From assembly GCA_020638555.1 (NCBI GenBank), contig JACKII010000002.1:62001-126000 (forward strand): a stretch of DNA of 64,000 nucleotides, in the 5' to 3' direction. The notes under the pieces were generated by a model, which saw only the letters and a list, made by a program, of their open reading frames with translations, made no database searches and had not been told where the DNA came from. Numbering within the stretch: the stretch's first letter is position 1; each line of letters begins with the position of its first letter. Shown here piece by piece: positions 1 through 9,037 of the stretch. The DNA comes from Alphaproteobacteria bacterium (GTDB lineage: Bacteria; Pseudomonadota; Alphaproteobacteria; Bin95). Position numbers and translations under genes: made by a program.

Positions 1-523
1 GCAGGCCGTAAATGTTCCGGGTGTCGTCCGAGCCGATGTCGATGCGGCGCACCGCGGCGACGCGCAGGCCCGCGGCCTCCCAGAACGCCACGCTGGCGTC
101 GATGATCGGCTGCGGGTAGGGGGCGAGGATGGCGATCCTTCCAGCGCCCAGCGCCCGCAGCGCCTCCAGCACCGCGCCCGCCGCCGTTACCACCGGATAG
201 CCGAACTCGCGCTCCACCGCGGCCCGGATCTCGGCCTCCCGCTTCGCGCCCACCAGATAGGACGAGCCGGTGTTGCCGAAGCCGAACACGTCCGGCTTCA
301 GCGTGTCATAGGCCTGGAGCGCCCGCGGCAACTGCTCGATATAGTCCACCATGCGCTGCTCGGACGAGCCGGCGTCGCCGCGCAGGCGCGTCACCAGCAA
401 GTCCACGTCCGGCGGCAGCAACCGGCGGAATTCCGCCTCCATGGTCGGGTTCGCCTGCGGCGTGCCGAGGCCGATCCAGCCGCCTCGGCCGTATTCGCGC
501 TGGCTGCGGTCGGTGCTGCTCAT
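1..523 (-). CDS. Arylmalonate decarboxylase / maleate isomerase-like protein (3' end beyond window)
   Basis: Only the first 174 codons are inside the window. The N-terminus carries the signature of the Asp/Glu racemase superfamily branch that holds maleate cis-trans isomerase and arylmalonate decarboxylase: a WIGLGTPQANPTMEAEF stretch around residues 15-31. The first catalytic-cysteine position, normally in an ACTSGS-like loop, reads GNTGSSYLVG here, so the cysteine appears to be replaced by asparagine. The ATG overlaps the stop of the upstream molybdenum enzyme gene by four bases (ATGA), so the two are probably translationally coupled and act on the same substrate. Family assignment is by motif; substrate unknown. 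Confidence 0.75.
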   Translation of the reverse strand, partial: MSSTDRSQREYGRGGWIGLGTPQANPTMEAEFRRLLPPDVDLLVTRLRGDAGSSEQRMVDYIEQLPRALQAYDTLKPDVFGFGNTGSSYLVGAKREAEIRAAVEREFGYPVVTAAGAVLEALRALGAGRIAILAPYPQPIIDASVAFWEAAGLRVAAVRRIDIGSDDTRNIYGL

Positions 524-2886
524 GATGTGCGCGCCTCCCGGATCGCCCGCCAGACCGCCTCCGGCGTGGTCGGCATCTCCACATGGCGCACCCCGTAATC
601 GGCGAGGGCGTGCGTGATGGCGTTGACCACGGCGGCCAGCGCCGGCGTCGTGCCGCCCTCGCCGCCGGGGCGGATGCCGTGCGGGTGCGAACTGGCGGGA
701 ACTTCCGTAATCACCGTCTCGATATTCGGCACCGTGTCGGCCCGCGGCAGGGCGTAGTCCATGAACGAGCCCGAGAGCAACTGGCCGCTGGCCGCGTCGT
801 AGCGGCAGGCTTCCAGCAGCGCCTGGCCGATGCCCTGGACAACCGCACCCTGGGCCTGGCCGTGCAGGATCATCGGGTTGATGGCGAGGCCGACATCGTC
901 GACGCCGGCCCAGCCGACGATTTGCACATGGCCGGTATCGGGGTCCACCTCCACCTCGCAGACATGGCTGCCATAGGGATAGCCGCCGGCGCGGTTGACG
1001 ATGTCGCCCACCCCTTCCAGCGGTCCGCGCAACGCCTCCGGCAGGCTGTTCAGGGTTGCCGCCACGTCCGCCACGCCCCGGAGGTCGAGACTGCGGCCGT
1101 CCGGCGCCGCCACCACGCCGTCCGCATAGGCGAGGCGCTCCGGCGGCAGGCCCAGGGCGTGCCCTGCCACCGCCTTGGCGCGGGCCACCAGCGCCTCGAC
1201 CGCGTCGCCGATGGCGATGCTGGCGAGGCGCATGGAGCGGCCGGAATGCGAACCGCCGCCGGCCACCACCCGGTCGGTGTCGTTCACCACATAGCGCACC
1301 GCCTCGAACGGGACGCCCAGCCATTCGCACACCAGTTGCGGGAAGCTGGTCTCGTGGCCCTGGCCGCTGCTGGTGGTGCCGACCACCAGCTCGATGCTGC
1401 CATCGGTGCAGACCCGCAATTCCGCCCGCTCGCGCGGGATGCCGCTGGTGATCTCGATATAATTGGCGATGGCGATGCCGCGGCAGAGCCCGCGCGCCGC
1501 GGACTCGGCCCGGCGCTGCGCGAACCCCGGCCAGTCGGCCTCTTGCAGCGCGGCGTCCATGCCGGCCGCATAGTCGCCGCTGTCATAGGTTACGCCGACG
1601 GCGGTGGTAAACGGCATGGCGTCGGCCGGGATCAGGTTGCGCCGGCGCAAGTCCACCCGGTCGAAGCCGCATTCCGCCGCCGCCAGGTCGATCAGGCGCT
1701 CGATCACGAAAATCGCCTCCGGCCGGCCGGCGCTGCGATAGACGGCGGTGGGCGTGGTGTGGGTGTAGGCCGCCCGGCCGCAGAAATGCACCGCCGGGAT
1801 GCGATAGACCCCCTGCATCATCGACAACCCCTTGCGCAGCGGCCAGAAATACAGGCAGTGCGCGCCCAGGTTCGAGGTGTTGGTGCCGCGCAATCCCAGA
1901 AACGTGCCATCGGCATCCAGCGCCAGTTCGGCGGAGACGGCCAGGTCGCGGCCCTGCCAGTCGCTGGCAAAGCATTCCTGCCGGCTGGCGGTCCACTTCA
2001 CCGGCCGGCCCACCCGCCGTGCCGCCCAGGGCACCAGCGTGTATTCGGGGGAATAGGCGTTGCGGGTGCCGAAATTGCCGCCCATGTCGCCGAACACCAC
2101 CCGGCAGCGCTCCGCCGGCACGCCGAGCGTGATCGCCAGCCTCTCCCGCGTCTGCACGACGCCGCGCCCGGAACTGGTGCGCAGCGTGTAGCGGCCGCTG
2201 GCGGCGTCGTATTCGCCCAGCGCGGCGCGCGGCTCCATCGGCACGCCGGTGATGCGGTTGATCTGCGTCTGAAACCGCACCACGTGCGCTGCGCTCGCGA
2301 AGGCCCGCTCCGTCGCCGCCGCATCGCCGACCTCGCAGGTCAGCGCCAGATTGCCGGCGCAGGCGGGCCAGACCAGGGGCGCGCCCGGTTCGAGTGCCGT
2401 GAGCGCGTCCGTCACCGCGGCCAGGGGCTCATAGTCCACCAGAACCTGCTCAGCGGCATCCAGCGCCTGCGCTTCGGTCTCGGCCACGACCATGGCCACC
2501 GCCTCGCCCACATGGCGCACGGTCTCCGAGGGCAGGGGCGGTTGCGGCGAGACGAACACCTCGAACCCGTCCGGCAGGCGCAATTCCGCATCCGGCGGGC
2601 CGCGCCATTCCGGATTGTGCGGGATCGGTTGCAGGCCGTCCGCGGCGGCCTCCGCCCCGGTCAGCACCGCCAGCACGCCGGGCATGGCCCTTGCGGCGGC
2701 GGTGTCGATGCCGCGGATGCGGGCGTGCGCGTGCGGCGAGCGCACCATGGCGGCAAAGCAGAGCCCATCGGGCGCAAAGTCGCTGGTGTAGCGGCCCTTG
2801 CCGGTCACCAGGCGCCGGTCCTCGGCCCGGGGGATCGAGGCGCCGATGCCGGTTGCGCTGGCCTGGCCGCGCCTGTTGTCTGCCAT
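520..2886 (-). CDS. Xanthine dehydrogenase-family molybdopterin-binding subunit
   Basis: 788-aa large subunit of an aldehyde oxidase / CO dehydrogenase-like molybdenum hydroxylase. These enzymes hydroxylate N-heterocycles, aldehydes or acyl compounds, with electrons passing through separate FeS and FAD subunits. The N-terminal a/b-hammerhead begins near GIGASIPRAEDRRLVTGKG; the Mo-cofactor domain holds GDMGGNFGTRNAYSPEY around residue 270 and the C-terminal GEGGTTPALAAVVNAI with the catalytic Glu. The ATG at 2886 has GGAGAC upstream; the open frame continues to 3006 but that extension is repeat-derived. No small or medium subunit gene is adjacent. It overlaps the downstream isomerase-like gene by ATGA. 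Substrate unknown. Confidence 0.88.
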   Translation of the reverse strand: MADNRRGQASATGIGASIPRAEDRRLVTGKGRYTSDFAPDGLCFAAMVRSPHAHARIRGIDTAAARAMPGVLAVLTGAEAAADGLQPIPHNPEWRGPPDAELRLPDGFEVFVSPQPPLPSETVRHVGEAVAMVVAETEAQALDAAEQVLVDYEPLAAVTDALTALEPGAPLVWPACAGNLALTCEVGDAAATERAFASAAHVVRFQTQINRITGVPMEPRAALGEYDAASGRYTLRTSSGRGVVQTRERLAITLGVPAERCRVVFGDMGGNFGTRNAYSPEYTLVPWAARRVGRPVKWTASRQECFASDWQGRDLAVSAELALDADGTFLGLRGTNTSNLGAHCLYFWPLRKGLSMMQGVYRIPAVHFCGRAAYTHTTPTAVYRSAGRPEAIFVIERLIDLAAAECGFDRVDLRRRNLIPADAMPFTTAVGVTYDSGDYAAGMDAALQEADWPGFAQRRAESAARGLCRGIAIANYIEITSGIPRERAELRVCTDGSIELVVGTTSSGQGHETSFPQLVCEWLGVPFEAVRYVVNDTDRVVAGGGSHSGRSMRLASIAIGDAVEALVARAKAVAGHALGLPPERLAYADGVVAAPDGRSLDLRGVADVAATLNSLPEALRGPLEGVGDIVNRAGGYPYGSHVCEVEVDPDTGHVQIVGWAGVDDVGLAINPMILHGQAQGAVVQGIGQALLEACRYDAASGQLLSGSFMDYALPRADTVPNIETVITEVPASSHPHGIRPGGEGGTTPALAAVVNAITHALADYGVRHVEMPTTPEAVWRAIREARTS

Positions 2887-2952
2887 GGGGGCTTGTCTCC
2901 GAAACGAATGTCTGGCCCGCAGTCTAGCGATGAGCCCCCTCCCGAACCAAGA

Positions 2953-3000
2953 CGCTTTCCCGGAAGCGGCCCCGCCGCTATCCGGGACCTCGGCCCGAGC
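2953..3000. repeat. Interspersed GC-rich repeat, family A, copy 1
   Basis: A block of about 48 bp beginning GCTTTCCCGGA and ending ATCCGGGACCTCGG(c/g)CCGAGC recurs at about 16278-16320. The sequence GGAGATCCCGGC also follows both copies. It lies between genes and has no coding sense. It resembles the short palindromic intergenic repeats seen in many alphaproteobacteria. Confidence 0.7.
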
Positions 3001-3098
3001 AGGCAACGCCCTTGCGGAGATGCTCCACGACCGGAGATCCCGGCCCTAGCACCCGCCCTGTCGGGCGCTTTCGGCACGGGTTGCCGACTCTCCTACCC

Positions 3099-3202
3099 CC
3101 TCTCCCGCGGAAGCGGGAGCCCATGCCTGAGCGCTTCTCACAGAAACCGGACTCTGTCTTGGTCTCTCCGGCATGGGTCCCCGCTTCCGCGAGGACAGGG
3201 GA
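3099..3202. repeat. Interspersed palindromic repeat, family B, copy 1
   Basis: About 104 bp whose ends are imperfect inverted repeats (CTCCCGCGGAAGCGGGAGCC and GGTCCCCGCTTCCGCGAGGA). The same element occurs in the opposite orientation at 53141-53245, clearly similar over its whole length by eye. It sits in the 350-bp gap between the molybdoenzyme and TPP enzyme genes; with family A it accounts for most of that gap. Confidence 0.75.
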
Positions 3203-3237
3203 GGTGGGGCGGTGCGCCTGCCGGAACAGAATCCGTT

Positions 3238-4947
3238 CTAGCCGAACACCTTCGCATCGAAGGCCGCCACCTCGCTCATGAACGGCGCGGCGACGTCGGC
3301 GTTGATCTTGCAGTCGAGGAAGATCGGCCCCTGCGGGTCGGCCAGCAGCGGCGCCAGCGCCTCCAACTCGTCCAGGGTGCGGATGGTGTGGGCGTCGTAG
3401 CCGAACGCTTCCGCCACCGGGGCATAGTCCACGTCCGGGAAGAACGCCTTTTGCGCCGGCAGTTGGCGCAGGCGCAGGAAATGCACCTCGGCGCCATAGG
3501 CGCAGTCGTTCATCAGCACCACCACCAGCGGCAGGTCCTCGCGCACCACGGTTTCCAGCTCGCCCATGGTCATGGCGAAGCCGCCGTCGCCGATCACCAG
3601 CACGGTCGGGATGTCCGGCCGCGCCTTGGCGAAGCCCAGCCCGGCGCCGAAGCCGAGGCCGATGGAGGCGAAGTCGCTGACCATCTTGAAATGGCCCGGC
3701 CCCGGCACGTCGAAATAGGGGACGACGCCCAGGAAATTGCCGCCGTCATAGGTCATGTTGCGCTCGGCCGGCAGCATGCGGTTCAGCGCCACTGCCATCG
3801 AGCGCGGGTCGAGCGTGCGGGCGGTGTTCTGCGGCTCGAAATCCTCCGCAATGGCGAAGGCTTCCAGCACCGCCCGGTTTTCGGCCGAATGGAACGGCTT
3901 GGCGCTGGCCGCCCGCTCCGGCACCGCGGCCAGCAATTGCTCCGCCACAAGCTTCGCGTCGCCGACGACCGAGACATCCGCCGGCGTCCAGCGGCTGATA
4001 TGGGCGCGCACGGTGTCCACATGGATCAGCGGCACCGCCGGCAGCGATTCGCCGAAGCTCATGGTCAGGATGTTGAGGCCGGCGCCGAACACCAGAACGC
4101 AATCCGCCTCTGCCGCCATGCGCCGGGCGAGCGAGTGCGAGAACGAGCCGATAATGCCCAGATTCAGCGGATGCCCGCGGAACAGGTCCTTGCCCCGGGC
4201 CGAGGTGGCGAGCAGCGCGCCGGTCTTCTCCGCCAGCGCGATCAGCGCCTCGCGCGCGCCGGCCTTGTGGGCGCCAAAGCCGCCCATGATGAGCGGCTTC
4301 TTGGCCGAGGCCAGCACCGCGGCCGCGGCGGCAATGCTGGTGTCCGGGGCGGCCTGCACGCCGCGCGGCGGCAGCGGGTCGGCGAAGATCCGCGCCGGCG
4401 GCGGTTCGTCCGCGGGCACCTCGATCGTCTCCAACTGCACGTTCACCGGCATCAGATAGGCGACGGCCTGGCCCTGGGCGGCGGCGTTGGCGGCCTCCAC
4501 CAGCATCTCCCGCGCCGAGGCGCCGGTCGCCGGCAGGAAGGAGCGGATGCCCGCCGCCTTCAGCACGCCCGCCTGGTCCAGCGCCTTGTAGTCCGGGCCG
4601 GGGCCGTTGGCGCGGGCCGGCACCTGGGGCGCCTCGCCATAGATGATCAGGGTGGAATTGCCGGTGCGGCTGGCGAAGGTGGCGCCGTGCAGGCCGTTCG
4701 CCAGCGCCGGACCCCTGCCGACGCAGGCGCAGGCCAGCCGCCCGGTCGCCTGCGCCCAGGCATCGGCCATGACCAGGGCGATGTTTTCGTGCCGGGCGCC
4801 GACGAATTTGATGCCGATGGCGTCCAGGGTCACGCCGAAATGGGCGGTGTCGTCGCTCATCAGGCCGAAGACGGTGTCGACGCCCATGGCTTTCAGATCG
4901 TGCGCCAGGGCCTCATAGACCGGGATGCTGCGGGTGGCTGCCGCCAT
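3238..4947 (-). CDS. Thiamine pyrophosphate-dependent enzyme (acetolactate synthase-like fold)
   Basis: 569 aa with the three-domain TPP-enzyme layout of acetolactate synthase, benzoylformate decarboxylase and oxalyl-CoA decarboxylase. The N-terminal pyrimidine-binding domain has the activating Glu in ARHENIALVMADAWAQATG (about residue 54). The C-terminal pyrophosphate domain has the motif beginning GDGGFAMTMGELETVV and ending in LMND, which coordinates Mg-TPP. GGAGGACAGG precedes the ATG. It could decarboxylate or ligate a 2-oxo acid produced by the neighbouring catabolic genes. No regulatory small subunit is adjacent, so a biosynthetic ilvB role is unlikely. Exact reaction unresolved. Confidence 0.85.
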   Translation of the reverse strand: MAAATRSIPVYEALAHDLKAMGVDTVFGLMSDDTAHFGVTLDAIGIKFVGARHENIALVMADAWAQATGRLACACVGRGPALANGLHGATFASRTGNSTLIIYGEAPQVPARANGPGPDYKALDQAGVLKAAGIRSFLPATGASAREMLVEAANAAAQGQAVAYLMPVNVQLETIEVPADEPPPARIFADPLPPRGVQAAPDTSIAAAAAVLASAKKPLIMGGFGAHKAGAREALIALAEKTGALLATSARGKDLFRGHPLNLGIIGSFSHSLARRMAAEADCVLVFGAGLNILTMSFGESLPAVPLIHVDTVRAHISRWTPADVSVVGDAKLVAEQLLAAVPERAASAKPFHSAENRAVLEAFAIAEDFEPQNTARTLDPRSMAVALNRMLPAERNMTYDGGNFLGVVPYFDVPGPGHFKMVSDFASIGLGFGAGLGFAKARPDIPTVLVIGDGGFAMTMGELETVVREDLPLVVVLMNDCAYGAEVHFLRLRQLPAQKAFFPDVDYAPVAEAFGYDAHTIRTLDELEALAPLLADPQGPIFLDCKINADVAAPFMSEVAAFDAKVFG

Positions 4948-5019
4948 GGGCCTGTCCTCCAGGGTGAACTTTGGTCGCAGGAGCCTAACGCCCGCCCCGG
5001 CGGGTGTCGAGCCGGGCGC

Positions 5020-6258
5020 TCAACGCAGCCAGACACCGGCGGCGTCGGTCCGATAGCCCAGCGCCCGGTAGGTGGCATCCACCAGCCCTTGCCCGCGCGG
5101 GTTCAGGAACACGCCCGGCCCCTGGCGGTTCATGGCATAGCCGAAGGCCAGCCCCGCCTCCGGGTCGGCAAAGCCCAACGAGCCGCCGGCGCCCACATGC
5201 CCAAAGGCGCGGGCGCCGAGGATGACGCTGTCGCCGCCCGCCACCCGCTTGCGATTGTCCATGGACAGCATGAAGCCCGGCCCGAAACGCACCGGCACGT
5301 GCAGCGTCGCGTCGGCGTGAGAGGCGGCCGAACACTGGCCGAAGCCCGCCAGCGTCTCGGGCGAGAAGCCCAGCGGTCTCGCCGCCGCCTCGTCCGTCAT
5401 CGCGGCGAACAGGCCGGCCAGGCCGCGGCCGTTGGTGATGCCGCCTGCCGCGCCGATCTCCGCCGCCCGGCCGGCGCGGGTGTTGACGCCGCCCGCCATC
5501 CAGTCGCCGTGGTTGAAGACGAACAGGTTGGCCACACTGCCGCGCTTCGTCGCCTCGACCATGAACGGCGTGCGCGGCTCGTCCTTGCCCGGCCGGTACA
5601 GCAGGATCGGCGCCACCCGCGGCTCCATCGCCTCCGGCAGGCCGATCCAGTAGTCGATGCCGAGCGGCCCGGCGATCTCCTCGGCGAAATAGGCGCCCAG
5701 CGACCGTCCGGAGGCGCGGCGCACCATTTCGCCCACCAGATAGCCGAAGGTTACGGCGTGATAGCTGCTGCGGGTGCCCGGCTCCCAGAACGGCGCCTCC
5801 GCCGCCAGCTTTTCGCACATATAGTCCCAGTCGAGCAGGCAGTCGGGTTTCAGTTTCTCGCGCAGCGCGGGCAGGCCGGCGGTGTGGTCCAGCATCATGC
5901 GCAGGGTGAGCCCATCCTTGCCGTTGGCGGCCAGCTCCGGCCAGAGGTCCGCCGCCGGCGCATCCCGGTCGAGCGCGCCGCGTTCGGCCAGAAGATGGGC
6001 GCAGAAGGCGGTGGCCGCCTTGGTGCAGGAAAACACCGTGCAGACGGTGTCCTCCTGCCATGCCCGGCCGGCTTGCGGATCGGCGCTGCCGCCCCAGAGG
6101 TCGACCACGGGCTCGCCTCGCACCCGGACAGAGAGCGAGGCTCCGACCTCGCCGCGCTCGGCGAAGTTGGCGACGAACGTGTCCGCCACCGCTTCGAAAC
6201 CGGGCGCGACATGGCCCTGAACGGTGCCGGTGGGAACGGTGGCGGAGAATGCGGTCAT
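5020..6258 (-). CDS. Serine hydrolase of the beta-lactamase / EstB-like family
   Basis: 412 aa, the usual size for class-C beta-lactamase-fold esterases (COG1680). The nucleophile motif SxxK is S77-C-T-K80 in TVFSCTKAATAFC. A Tyr-containing second motif lies in SSYHAVTFGYLVGE. The third motif, HxG, appears as GHVGAGGSLGF near residue 365. No signal peptide is seen, so it is probably cytoplasmic, typical of esterase or lactonase members. I chose the ATG at 6258 because the upstream extension to 6312 has no family similarity. It lies between the TPP enzyme and acyl-CoA ligase on the same strand, so an ester- or lactone-cleaving step in the same pathway is plausible. Confidence 0.82.
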   Translation of the reverse strand: MTAFSATVPTGTVQGHVAPGFEAVADTFVANFAERGEVGASLSVRVRGEPVVDLWGGSADPQAGRAWQEDTVCTVFSCTKAATAFCAHLLAERGALDRDAPAADLWPELAANGKDGLTLRMMLDHTAGLPALREKLKPDCLLDWDYMCEKLAAEAPFWEPGTRSSYHAVTFGYLVGEMVRRASGRSLGAYFAEEIAGPLGIDYWIGLPEAMEPRVAPILLYRPGKDEPRTPFMVEATKRGSVANLFVFNHGDWMAGGVNTRAGRAAEIGAAGGITNGRGLAGLFAAMTDEAAARPLGFSPETLAGFGQCSAASHADATLHVPVRFGPGFMLSMDNRKRVAGGDSVILGARAFGHVGAGGSLGFADPEAGLAFGYAMNRQGPGVFLNPRGQGLVDATYRALGYRTDAAGVWLR

Positions 6259-6368
6259 GGCGTCGTCTGGCTCGTCTACTCTGTTTCGCCCTGGCAGGCC
6301 GCGGCACGCCACTCCTTTTCATCCTGAGGAGCGCTCGCAGGGCGTGGATCGAAGGGTGAGATGGTGCG

Positions 6369-8024
6369 TTACGCAAACCGCTCGCTGTGCAGGCGGATGC
6401 CATGGGCCTCGCGGTCCCAGGTGTCGTTGGTGATGCCCTGAGCGCGCAGTTCGTGCTTCATCACCTTGGCGGTGGGCGTTTTCGGCAGGTCGTCGAGCAC
6501 GCGCAGATAGCGCGGCACCATGAAATAGGCCATGCGCGGCGTCAGGAAGGCGATCATCTCCGCCGGGTCGATGTGCGCGTCCGGCTGAGCCGAGAGGCAG
6601 AGCATCACCTCGTCCTCGCCCAGGTCGCTCGGCACCGCGATGGCGGCGGCCTCGCGCACGGCCGGGTGGGCCAGAGCCTCCATCTCCACCTCCAGCGAGG
6701 AAATGTTCTCGCCGCGGCGCCGGATCGCGTCCTTCATGCGGTCGACGAAATAGAAATAGCCGTCGGCGTCGCGGGTGAAGGCGTCGCCGGTGTGGAACCA
6801 GCCATTGCGCCAGGCTTGCGCCGTCGCCTCCGGGTTCTGGTAATAGCCGCTGTTCATGCCCCAGGGCCGGTCGGTGCGCACCATCATCTCGCCGACCTGG
6901 CCGACGGGCACCTCGCAATCGTGCTCGTCCACCAGCCGCACCTCGACCCCGGCCCGCGGCTTGCCGCAGGTGCCGCGCCGGGTCGGGTTCGCCTCCGAGA
7001 CGATGGGCGTCGAGATCTCGGTCATGTTGAAAATGGTGTAGACGTCCAGGCCGAAGCGCGCGCTGAAGGCGGGAATGTCGCCCGAGAGCGGCACCATGAA
7101 GGCCAGCCGCAGCGGATGGTCCGCATCCCGGGGCGAGGGCGGCTCCTTCGCCAGGAAGGTGGCCATCGCGCCCAGCAGGAAGGCCGCAGTGCATTGCAGC
7201 CGCCGCACCGAATCCCAGTAGGTGCGGGTGTCGAACCGCTCGCAATAGCCGACCGAGCCGCCGCGACAGAGCATCACGAAAAGCGTGCCCATGCCGCCGA
7301 TATGGAACATGGGAAAGTTCATCAGCCAGCGGTCGTCGCCGGTCACCATGTGCCAGCTTTCCGGCCCCGCATTGGTGTAGATGTGCAGGTAGGACGCCAG
7401 AACGCCCTTGCTCGGCCCTGTGGTGCCGGAGGTGAAGATGATGGCGAACGGGTCCCAGGGCTCGATGGTGCGGGCGGGCGGCGCCAGCGTGCCCTCGGTC
7501 GGCTGCAACGCATCCTCGAAGCGGACGGAGGGCAGCGGCGTTTCCGCCTCGCCGCCGACGGTGACGATCCGCTCCAGCCGGGCGAGATCGACGCCGGCGA
7601 GGCGCTCGCACAGGTCCTTGTGCACCACGGCCAGCTTGGCGTCGGAAATGCGGATCACATGTGCCAGCAGGTTGCCGCGATAGGCGGTGTTGATCGGCAC
7701 ATAGACGCCGCCCAGATAATTGACGGCGAGGAAGGTCAGCGTGTGCTCGCGGCCGTTCGGCGCCCAGACCAGCACATGGTCGCCCTGCGCCACCCCCTGG
7801 CGTTGCAGGCCGAGCGCCACTTGCACCACCCGCGCGCGGAGGTCGGCATAGGTCCATTCCTCGCCGCCGGCCGGATGGTCCGGATCGTCGAATTTGAGGA
7901 ACACCTTGTCCGGCTGCTCCGCCGCCCAGCGCTCGATCAGGTCGCGGGTGACGACCCGGTTCCGCGCCGGTATGCGCCTGTCGGAGGTTTCCGGCGTGCA
8001 AGGGCTATCGGCGACGTGGATCAT
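6369..8024 (-). CDS. Acyl-CoA ligase (AMP-binding, CaiC-like)
   Basis: 551-aa ANL-superfamily adenylate-forming enzyme. It activates a carboxylic acid to the acyl-AMP and then the CoA thioester. The P-loop is FTSGTTGPSKGV near residue 175; the adenylate motif FNMTEISTP follows; then TGDAFTRDADGYFYFVDR with the hinge DRMKDAIRRRGENIS; and the catalytic Lys in PTAKVMKHEL close to the C-terminus. It resembles crotonobetaine/carnitine-CoA ligases most. An upstream TTG at 8042 is open but the ATG at 8024 better fits the family. The AT-rich nuclease-like gene has been inserted immediately upstream, so it may have been separated from its original operon promoter. Confidence 0.88.
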   Translation of the reverse strand: MIHVADSPCTPETSDRRIPARNRVVTRDLIERWAAEQPDKVFLKFDDPDHPAGGEEWTYADLRARVVQVALGLQRQGVAQGDHVLVWAPNGREHTLTFLAVNYLGGVYVPINTAYRGNLLAHVIRISDAKLAVVHKDLCERLAGVDLARLERIVTVGGEAETPLPSVRFEDALQPTEGTLAPPARTIEPWDPFAIIFTSGTTGPSKGVLASYLHIYTNAGPESWHMVTGDDRWLMNFPMFHIGGMGTLFVMLCRGGSVGYCERFDTRTYWDSVRRLQCTAAFLLGAMATFLAKEPPSPRDADHPLRLAFMVPLSGDIPAFSARFGLDVYTIFNMTEISTPIVSEANPTRRGTCGKPRAGVEVRLVDEHDCEVPVGQVGEMMVRTDRPWGMNSGYYQNPEATAQAWRNGWFHTGDAFTRDADGYFYFVDRMKDAIRRRGENISSLEVEMEALAHPAVREAAAIAVPSDLGEDEVMLCLSAQPDAHIDPAEMIAFLTPRMAYFMVPRYLRVLDDLPKTPTAKVMKHELRAQGITNDTWDREAHGIRLHSERFA

Positions 8025-8063
8025 GGGGCGCGAGGCTTTCAATATCGTATATTGATAAAAAAT

Positions 8064-8960
8064 TTATTTACTTAATCCAAATTTATATAAATCTCCTTTT
8101 GATTGTATTCCTATTCTGCGCAAAAATTCAATTTTATCACGAGTCGAGATCGGTGTGTAGGGAGCAGGTACTTTCTCAACAATATATTCAAGAAGCTGTT
8201 TTTTGTCGGATTCGGAAATTTTGTTCCAGTTTGGAAGACGAGAAAAATCATCGTCACTGAGTTCTATCACAACAACACCTACGCCATATTTTTCTGCATA
8301 TTGAAGAAGATCAGGCGTTTGGTCAGGGTCGCCAGGGGCTGATCTAAAAATAAAATATGATCGTTCTGAGAATCGTTTGTGTGACACGGCTTCGAAAAAG
8401 TAGTATCTCCATTGCAAAAGTGATGGTTTAACTTCGGCGGTAGAGATCTCTACATCAAAGAACCCCAATTCATCAACTGGCAGAATCGCCACCACGTCAG
8501 GGTTTGACCAAGTTCCGCCCGACTTAAGATTTGCAATTTCGTGCGATGCGTTCAGAATTTCTTTCTGCACCCTAAACCACATGGAAACTAGAGGCCATAT
8601 ATGTTTTTCTTGAACTTTTTCTTTCTCATATTCTGACTTGGTTGGAAGTATCCGATCTTTTTCTTCGGCTTCCGCGACCTCTTGTGGGATTAAATAGTAT
8701 CCACCACCTCGTCCTTTTTTACTTCTTAATCGGCTTTTTTCATGTTTTGATGCGTCAAGAATGGTTAAATAAATAAGGCTATTTTTTGTGCTATCTGAAA
8801 CTATTTCTTGAACAGATTGTTCCAAATCCTTTACGCTCATGGGGGTTTCGATGGTGCGCTCTTTTAAGGTAATTGCTGCTGCTCTGTAAATATCCTGTTG
8901 GTCTTTCTGGTTAAAGATAATTTCGGCCTCAGGGAAATCGACTTGATTGTCTGTGTTCAT
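8064..8960 (-). CDS. AT-rich orphan: winged-helix plus PD-(D/E)XK nuclease-like protein
   Basis: 298 aa, far more AT-rich than its neighbours and so probably acquired. Residues 25-92 look like a winged helix (helical start, then KKGRGGGYYLIP as the wing). Residues 120-215 contain a restriction-endonuclease-like core: NPD (D155), then FFDVEIS and TAEVK (E176, K178), giving the D...ExK pattern, followed by a predicted helix (LLQWRYYFFEAVSH). The tail is charged and helical. The start ATG at 8960 is chosen because the longer frame runs back through the monooxygenase gene antisense to nothing recognisable. No methylase partner is adjacent. Possibly an HrgA-like orphan nuclease or defence gene; the function is inference. 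Confidence 0.6.
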   Translation of the reverse strand: MNTDNQVDFPEAEIIFNQKDQQDIYRAAAITLKERTIETPMSVKDLEQSVQEIVSDSTKNSLIYLTILDASKHEKSRLRSKKGRGGGYYLIPQEVAEAEEKDRILPTKSEYEKEKVQEKHIWPLVSMWFRVQKEILNASHEIANLKSGGTWSNPDVVAILPVDELGFFDVEISTAEVKPSLLQWRYYFFEAVSHKRFSERSYFIFRSAPGDPDQTPDLLQYAEKYGVGVVVIELSDDDFSRLPNWNKISESDKKQLLEYIVEKVPAPYTPISTRDKIEFLRRIGIQSKGDLYKFGLSK

Positions 8961-8990
8961 GATAGACCCCCAGTAATGGATTTGTAATAT

Positions 8991-9015
8991 CACCAGTCGC
9001 TTTGAGCGACTGGTG
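8991..9015. terminator. Perfect inverted repeat after the monooxygenase gene
   Basis: CACCAGTCGC and GCGACTGGTG form a 10-bp perfect stem around a 5-nt loop. It lies 23 bp beyond the monooxygenase stop and 30 bp before the nuclease-like gene. There is no clear U-tract, so it could be a weak terminator or a mark of the insertion boundary. Confidence 0.5.
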
Positions 9016-9037
9016 ATTGAGATGTTGAGTCCAGATC

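Noticed and set aside
583..6327. Open frame of 1914 codons on the plus strand
   Set aside because: It runs antisense through four genes with clear family motifs. It is Ala/Arg/His-rich without domain structure and results from GC-biased codon positions.
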